Source: Kibdelosporangium aridum (lineage in GTDB: Bacteria; Actinomycetota; Actinomycetes; Mycobacteriales; Pseudonocardiaceae). From it: DNA of 64,000 nucleotides. The DNA lies in NCBI RefSeq assembly GCF_900176515.1, contig NZ_FWXV01000015.1, positions 83,375 through 147,374 of the forward strand, read 5' to 3'. Below, piece after piece: positions 59,128 through 64,000 of the stretch. How positions within the stretch are numbered: the first letter of the stretch is position 1; the number at the start of each line of letters is the position of its first letter. The notes under the pieces are model-generated. The model was not told the DNA's origin, searched no databases, and saw only the letters and a program-made list of their open reading frames with translations. The position numbers and the translations under genes are program-made.

Positions 59128-60020
59128 CAACGCTGCGAGATGTGACTCTGCGGGACGGTCTGCAGCTGACCGGAAAGCAGCTGCCGGCCGGCCGGAAGGT
59201 CGGCATCGTGCGCGAACTCCTGCGCCTGGGCGTGCCCAGCATCGAGATCGGCTCGATGGCCAGGCCGGGTCTGGTGCCGTCCATGGCGAACACGCTGGAA
59301 GTGATCGAACGGCTGACGCCCGACGAGCTCGCCCGGTGCTGGGTATGGGTGGCAACGCCAAGGCACATCGAGAAAGCAGCCGCGGCCGGTGCGGTGAACT
59401 TCCAGTACTGTCTGTCCGCTTCGGACAAACACAACCAGGCGAACATCGGGCGCAGCACCGAAGCCAGCCTCGAAGCGATGCCCGCCGCCGTCGAGCACGC
59501 CCGGGGCGGCCGAGTCCAGTTGTGCATCGCGACGTCGTTCACGTGCCCGTTCGAGGGCCCTGTGCCGGAGGAACGCGTCCTCGCGATCGCCGACGACCCC
59601 AGGACCGACGGAGCCGAGGACATCGTCATCTGTGACACGCTCGGACAGGCCGTTCCCGCGCAGGTCACCAGCCTGATCAGCAAGGTGGGCACGCGGCGGC
59701 GGATCGTGTACCACGGCCACGACACGTGGGGCCTCGGCGTGGCGAACTCCCTGGCCGCGATCGCAGCGGGCGCCGCTGAGGTCGACGGCGCGCTCGGCGG
59801 GCTGGGCGGCTGCCCGTTCGCACCCGGTGCCAGCGGAAACGCGTCAACCGAGGACCTGCTGTTCGCGCTGCGGCCGGACTGGCTGACGCCCGCGATCTTC
59901 GCCGAGCTGGTGGGTCTCACCGACGGTCTGCTCGCTGAACTGGGCGAACCGAACCGGTCGCGTGCCGTGCAAGGCGCGCACTCCAGCGCGACGGCGTTCC
60001 CCTGGGCCCTAGTCGGGTAG
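59124..60020 (+). CDS. HMG-CoA lyase-like enzyme
   Basis: The 298-residue TIM-barrel protein has the DRE-TIM start LRDVTLRDGLQLTGKQLPA, the metal site HGHDTWGLGVANSLAAIAAG and the signature GGLGGCPFAPGASGNASTED with the catalytic Cys. HMG-CoA lyases split 3-hydroxy-3-methylglutaryl-CoA or related beta-hydroxyacyl-CoAs to acetyl-CoA and a keto acid. With the CoA transferase and permease it forms a short catabolic route for a hydroxylated dicarboxylic acid. Its end overlaps the convergent IclR gene by 12 bp. The exact substrate is unknown. Confidence 0.92.
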   Translation: MTTLRDVTLRDGLQLTGKQLPAGRKVGIVRELLRLGVPSIEIGSMARPGLVPSMANTLEVIERLTPDELARCWVWVATPRHIEKAAAAGAVNFQYCLSASDKHNQANIGRSTEASLEAMPAAVEHARGGRVQLCIATSFTCPFEGPVPEERVLAIADDPRTDGAEDIVICDTLGQAVPAQVTSLISKVGTRRRIVYHGHDTWGLGVANSLAAIAAGAAEVDGALGGLGGCPFAPGASGNASTEDLLFALRPDWLTPAIFAELVGLTDGLLAELGEPNRSRAVQGAHSSATAFPWALVG

Positions 60021-60800
60021 CCGGCCGCCGAGCGCGCGCGTGATCCGTTCCGCGTTCTCGACCAGCAGCTCCACCCACTCGACGCACGTCTCGTACGGCA
60101 TGCGCAGCGTGGGGCCCTGGACCGTCAACGCGCCGACCAGGTCAGCGGCCGAGTCGAACACCGGCGCGGCAATACCGGACGCGCCATCGACGCGTTCACC
60201 GACGGTAATCGCGTAGCCGTCCGCGTGTGTCTGCTTGATCAAGGTCCGCATGGTGTCCCGGTCGGTCACCGTGCTCTCGGTGAGCTGCGGCAGCTCGTGC
60301 GAAAGGACCTGCTCAGCGAGCTTCGGCTGCCACGCCAGCAGCACCCGGCCGGACGCGCCGACGGTCAACGGCGCGATCCGGCCGACCGACACCTCCCGCC
60401 GCAGGATGTGGTGCGTCTCGGCGACCGCGATGCACACCCGGACCTCGCCTTCGGCACGGAAGAAGCACGCGGTCTCGCCGGTCAGGTCGCGCAGGTCCTT
60501 GAGCACCGGGTTGATCACGGCGAGCTCGTCGAAGTCCTTGGCGGCGGCCGCGGCCCAGAACGCCATCCGCACGCCGATCCGGAACCGGTCCTCGACCCGG
60601 TCGAGGAACCCGTTGGCCACGAGGTTGGTCACCAGGCGCTGCACGGTGGAGGTGGGGATGCCGGTCGCCTGCTGGATCTCGCGCAACGTCAGCACGGGCT
60701 GCTTCAGCGTGAAGGCGTTCAGGATCTCGGTGATCTTGCCAAGGACGAGCAGGGGCGTGTGCCCGGACGCGCTGGCCTTCTGCTCTTCCTTGCCGCTCAT
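60009..60800 (-). CDS. IclR family transcriptional regulator
   Basis: The 263-residue regulator has an N-terminal HTH (LGKITEILNAFTLKQPVLTL, TGIPTSTVQRLVTNLVANGF) and IclR effector domain (APLTVGASGRVLLAWQPKLA, GYAITVGERVDGASGIAAPV). It converges on the HMG-CoA-lyase-like gene and probably controls the permease-transferase-lyase operon, as IclR proteins often do for organic acid catabolism. No promoter element was recognised beyond an AT-rich stretch near 60800-60815. Confidence 0.92.
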   Translation of the reverse strand: MSGKEEQKASASGHTPLLVLGKITEILNAFTLKQPVLTLREIQQATGIPTSTVQRLVTNLVANGFLDRVEDRFRIGVRMAFWAAAAAKDFDELAVINPVLKDLRDLTGETACFFRAEGEVRVCIAVAETHHILRREVSVGRIAPLTVGASGRVLLAWQPKLAEQVLSHELPQLTESTVTDRDTMRTLIKQTHADGYAITVGERVDGASGIAAPVFDSAADLVGALTVQGPTLRMPYETCVEWVELLVENAERITRALGGRLPD

Positions 60801-60819
60801 ACGATTGAAAATACGGCAG

Positions 60820-60857
60820 AGAGTCGCCGAAGGTCAGCAAGGGCCTTCGGCGACTCT
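60820..60857 (-). terminator. Terminator of the flavin reductase gene
   Basis: A perfect 14-bp stem (AGAGTCGCCGAAGG / CCTTCGGCGACTCT) with a 10-nt loop lies 10 bp beyond the stop of the reductase gene. Reading the minus strand, TATTTTC follows nearby. Confidence 0.75.
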
Positions 60858-60867
60858 GGTCACGGCG

Positions 60868-62202
60868 TCATGCCATGCTGAACTTCTCGGTGTGGATCTG
60901 GCTGTCGGGCACGCCCAGCTTGCGCAGCGAGTCCTCGACGGCTTCGGTCATCGCGGTCGGGCCGCAGATGTACACGTCCCGTTCCCTGATGTCGGGAACC
61001 GCGGTGCGCAGCGTGCCCGGCTCGAACGGCCGTGCGCCCTGATCGGTCCGGCCGGTGAGCACGTGCAGCCTGCCGCGGCGGACCGACACCAGGTGCTGGA
61101 GTTCGTGCAGCAGAACGGCTTCGCTCTCGTGGCGGACCCGGTAGAGCACGATGACGTTGCCGGTCGGGTCCTCCTCCAGCAACGCCCGGATCGGCGTGAC
61201 GCCGACGCCGCCCGCGATCAGCAGAATGCCGTGCTTGGTGCGGTGCTGCGCGGTGAAGGCCCCGTACGGTCCTTCCATGAACACGCGGCTGCCGACCTGG
61301 ATGTTACGCAGGTTGGTGCTGCCGTCGCCGACGGCTTTGGCGGTGAGACGCAGGCCCTGACCGTTGGGCGCCGCTGAGAGCGAGAACGGGTTCGCCAGCC
61401 ACCAGTGCCGGTGCCCCGGGAACCGCCAGATCGAGAACTGACCGGCCCTGGCGGGGAGCTTGTCCAGGTTACGACCGGTGACGTGGATTGAGACCACGTT
61501 GGGCGCCTCGGGAACCACAGCGGACACCCGGAACTGGTGATACTTGTTGCGCCACAACGGAACCACGATCCGCCCGGCGATCAACGACCCGAACGCGAAG
61601 ATCCACAGCGCCCACCAGTAGATCATCGCGAACGTGGAGGAGGCGAACGTGGTCGTCTCCAGCAACTGGTGCACGAACGCCAGCCCGAGCGCCACGTACA
61701 GCAGCATGTGCACGCCGTGCCAGGTCTCGTAGCGCAGCTTGCGGCGGATGGGCCGGATGGACACAACGCCGATCACGATGATGATGGTGGCGGCCAGCAT
61801 GCCCAGCAGCGATGCAGTCACCCCGGCCAGCGCGCCGAACGTCTTCAGCATCGACACGCCGTCGAGCGTCGCGTAGCCGAGCACGACGATCGTCGCGTGC
61901 GTGAGCACGGTCCAGAGCAACGTGAACCCGATCCACCGATGCCACACCGTGAGCCGGTCCATGCCGATCCGCCGGTCCAGCCACGGCAGCCGGGCCACCA
62001 GCAGGAGCTGGAACATCATCACGACGGCGGCGTGCAGGCCGAAGAACTTGGCGACGGTGAGGATCTCGTTCTTGCCGGTGCCCGCGGTGAAGAACAGGAC
62101 CTCGACGATCGCCAGGTTGACGACCACGAACGCCCACATCGCCAGCCGCGCCTGGGTGACCGGCGATAAAGACCTTTGCCGTACCTGTGTACTCGTCGCC
62201 AC
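60868..62202 (-). CDS. Ferric-reductase-like membrane flavoprotein (FAD/NAD(P)H oxidoreductase)
   Basis: This protein of about 444 residues has an N-terminal ferric-reductase-type membrane domain with about six helices and His pairs for haem (LTVWHRWIGFTLLWTVLTHA, ETWHGVHMLLYVALGLAFVH). An FAD-binding domain follows (RAGQFSIWRFPGHRHWWLAN PFSLSAAP) and then a NAD(P)-binding domain (LLIAGGVGVTPIRALLEED, DVYICGPTAMTEAVEDSLRK). It passes electrons from NAD(P)H through FAD and haem across the membrane. The GTG at 62202 with GAGAGG upstream is preferred. The acceptor is unknown; no siderophore or iron genes are next to it. Confidence 0.9.
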   Translation of the reverse strand: MATSTQVRQRSLSPVTQARLAMWAFVVVNLAIVEVLFFTAGTGKNEILTVAKFFGLHAAVVMMFQLLLVARLPWLDRRIGMDRLTVWHRWIGFTLLWTVLTHATIVVLGYATLDGVSMLKTFGALAGVTASLLGMLAATIIIVIGVVSIRPIRRKLRYETWHGVHMLLYVALGLAFVHQLLETTTFASSTFAMIYWWALWIFAFGSLIAGRIVVPLWRNKYHQFRVSAVVPEAPNVVSIHVTGRNLDKLPARAGQFSIWRFPGHRHWWLANPFSLSAAPNGQGLRLTAKAVGDGSTNLRNIQVGSRVFMEGPYGAFTAQHRTKHGILLIAGGVGVTPIRALLEEDPTGNVIVLYRVRHESEAVLLHELQHLVSVRRGRLHVLTGRTDQGARPFEPGTLRTAVPDIRERDVYICGPTAMTEAVEDSLRKLGVPDSQIHTEKFSMA

Positions 62203-62491
62203 TGCCGTACCTCTCAAATTCCTGCCCGATTCGTCCAGTCCCGATCGGGGGGTGCACAGTATCCACTCCCGCGACGCCGAGACGGTTCACCACAACCCGG
62301 ATCGTTACCCCCACACGGGACTATCGCGTCCATGTTGGACACCGTTGCCCTTGGGCACGGATCCTGACGCTGGGCCGGTTCCTCGGCGGCAACTCGATTC
62401 CTGCGGTGACACAACGGCACCTGCCGCGAGACAGCAGCAAACCACCCGATGCAGTGAACTATGTTTAACCATTTTCCGATAAATTGAACAC

Positions 62492-63661
62492 ATGAGCGAA
62501 CAACTGACGATCACCCGCCACGAACCCCCGCCCGACATCCCGGTGGAACTGATGAACAGGGAGGAAACCCTCAACTACATCCGCGACCGCTACCAAGCCA
62601 GGAACGCCATCGACGCCGAACTCATCCACGGCCTCGCCCACTTCGCCGAACTCACCCCACCCCAACGCCCCGGCATCGACCTCGGCGACGGCGCAGCCGA
62701 GGAACTCGCCCTCGAACTGAACCTCAGCCCCAACACGACGGCGAAACAACTCCACCAGGCCCACACCATGGTCACCCGACTACCAGCCACAGTGGACGCA
62801 TTGCGCACAGGCAGGATCGACTACATGCGCGCCAAAGCCGTCCACGACTACACCACAGACCTTGACGACGACCAAGCCGCCGAGGTGGAGAAGCGTGTGC
62901 TGGACGGTGGACAGTGCGAGAACCTGACCAAGTTCAAACACGCGCTGAACCGAGAAGTCATCAGAGCTGACCCCGTTGGCGCCGAAGAACGACGGAGACT
63001 TGCCAAGGCCCGGCGTGACGTGTCCAAATGGACCAAGCCCGACGGCACGTCATCGTTGAACATCACCCTGCAACCGCACGAGGCCGAACAGGCCTATGCC
63101 CAGATCGAGCTCATCGCCAAACAGACCAAGAAGTGCCGGGCCGACGTGTTCATGGATCTGGTGATGGGCAAGAAGATCGACCGCCCGCCAGTCACCGTGA
63201 ACGTGGTCGTCCCGATGACAACCCTGATGGGCCTCAACCAAGAACCCGGCGAAATCTCCGGAGTCGGCCCCATCACCGCCGAGTACGCCCGCGAACTCGC
63301 CCGGCACGCCACGTGGCGCCGCATCATCACCGACCCCACCGGCCAAGTGCTGGAGGTCAGCAACCGCAGGTTCGCCTCCCCCGCCCTCAAACGCCACATC
63401 CAACTGCGAGACCGAACATGCCGCCAACCCGGCTGTACAACACCAGCCGAACGCTGCGAAACCGACCACACAACCACCTACGCCACCGGAGGCACGACCA
63501 GCGCCGACAACCTCACAATGTTCTGCAAGCGCCACAACCTCATGCGCCAACGCACAAACTGGGACCTCGTCCAACCAAAACCAGGCACACTCGTCATCCG
63601 CACCCCATCCAACCGAACAGTCACCACAACCCCAGACCCGTACGAAGTCCCACCCTTCTAG
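62492..63661 (+). CDS. DUF222 / HNH endonuclease domain protein
   Basis: The 389-residue protein has an N-terminal DUF222-like helical region and a C-terminal HNH domain: RDRTCRQPGCTTPAERCETDH, TYATGGTTSADNLTMFCKRH. The His-Asn-His residues and Cys pairs for zinc are intact. This is the very abundant actinobacterial 13E12-repeat family, present in many copies per genome and often near mobile elements. The ATG lacks a good ribosome site, and an AT-rich promoter-like stretch (62455-62490) ends at the start. The stop is followed within a few bases by the left flank of an IS256-type element. Confidence 0.93.
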   Translation: MSEQLTITRHEPPPDIPVELMNREETLNYIRDRYQARNAIDAELIHGLAHFAELTPPQRPGIDLGDGAAEELALELNLSPNTTAKQLHQAHTMVTRLPATVDALRTGRIDYMRAKAVHDYTTDLDDDQAAEVEKRVLDGGQCENLTKFKHALNREVIRADPVGAEERRRLAKARRDVSKWTKPDGTSSLNITLQPHEAEQAYAQIELIAKQTKKCRADVFMDLVMGKKIDRPPVTVNVVVPMTTLMGLNQEPGEISGVGPITAEYARELARHATWRRIITDPTGQVLEVSNRRFASPALKRHIQLRDRTCRQPGCTTPAERCETDHTTTYATGGTTSADNLTMFCKRHNLMRQRTNWDLVQPKPGTLVIRTPSNRTVTTTPDPYEVPPF

Positions 63662-63747
63662 GGGCCGTAAAACGGGACTGTTTCAAGATCGGTGTTTCTG
63701 GCCTGACACGCCGGGAGTGATCTCGGCGGGATTGGGCACGATGTGTG

Positions 63748-64000
63748 ATGACACTGGATGTTGTGAGTCCACGAGCCACAGGCAGGAAGAAGGCCGCGAA
63801 GCCGCGGTCGGCGCAGGAAGAGCTGGCGGCCCGGTTGGTCGCGCAGGCGCAGGAGCAGGGGTTGGCGTTGACCGGCCCGGACGGTCTGCTCAAGCAGTTG
63901 ACCAAGACGGTGCTGGAAGCCGCGCTGAACGCGGAGATGACCGAGCATCTCGGCCACGAAAAGCACCAGGCTGAGCCCGGCCGGGCGGGCTCGAACGTGC
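63748..64000 (+). mobile_element. IS256-family transposase, 5' part, cut by the window edge
   Basis: The reading from ATG 63748 gives 84 residues of an IS256-type transposase N-terminus (AQEELAARLVAQAQEQGLAL, DGLLKQLTKTVLEAALNAEM, TEHLGHEKHQAEP). The element's left end should lie between the HNH stop at 63661 and this ATG. GGGGCCGTAAAACGGGAC at 63662-63680 is a candidate terminal repeat. The right end is outside the window, so intactness cannot be judged. Confidence 0.88.

Overview
The window is GC-rich actinomycete chromosome. Very high third-position GC, many GTG starts, AfsR/SARP regulators, a furA-katG pair, a DUF222/HNH gene and the overall gene set suggest a Pseudonocardiaceae-like soil actinomycete. 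The sequence alone does not fix the genus. I saw no rRNA, tRNA or CRISPR array.

Region by region. 0-12.6 kb: mixed accessory genes. These are a secreted-type EEP hydrolase, a single-domain RidA, a TetR regulator, a cupin, decayed SnoaL-like and LysR genes, a double-length sensor kinase, a Tat-exported PHP-domain protein, a TIGR03086-type protein, katG-furA, a three-domain RidA protein and an SDR. 12.7-19.3 kb: an old-yellow-enzyme gene with a frameshift, an M24 peptidase-fold gene, and a sugar-type ABC transporter whose binding protein has lost its N-terminal half. An XRE-cupin regulator sits among them. An identical 15-bp palindrome lies upstream of both the OYE gene and the regulator/permease pair, and probably marks one regulon.

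19.8-35.0 kb is the centrepiece: a bacterial microcompartment (BMC) locus combined with a full set of genes for 2-aminophenol meta-cleavage. Present are two class III extradiol dioxygenase subunits, a semialdehyde dehydrogenase, a RidA-type 2-aminomuconate deaminase, a 4-oxalocrotonate decarboxylase, a 2-oxopent-4-enoate hydratase, 4-hydroxy-2-oxovalerate aldolase and acylating acetaldehyde dehydrogenase. Two BMC-H shell proteins and one BMC vertex protein accompany them. Most genes overlap by 1-14 bp. From memory this matches the actinobacterial ARO (aromatics) BMC type. Less expected is a two-gene PEP-utilising phosphotransferase directly after the shell genes, resembling split phenylphosphate synthase, followed by HAD and histidine-type phosphatases. 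Two IclR regulators divide the locus. An 830-bp C-rich repetitive, gene-free stretch lies inside it.

35-39.6 kb: an OGG-fold-like protein, a two-TM protein of unknown role, and a TetR-centred group (DsbA/FrnE-like protein, alpha/beta hydrolase, cupin) with related inverted repeats. 39.7-56.2 kb: a small polyketide region with two AfsR-type regulators, an MFS exporter, a patatin-like hydrolase, a single-module fully reducing type I PKS (KS-AT-DH-ER-KR-ACP, no thioesterase) and an FAD monooxygenase. 56.5-60.8 kb: a hydroxy-acid catabolic operon (GntP-type permease, CaiB-type CoA transferase, HMG-CoA-lyase-like enzyme) facing an IclR regulator. 60.9-64 kb: a membrane flavohaem-type reductase, a DUF222/HNH protein and the 5' part of an IS256-family transposase running off the right edge.
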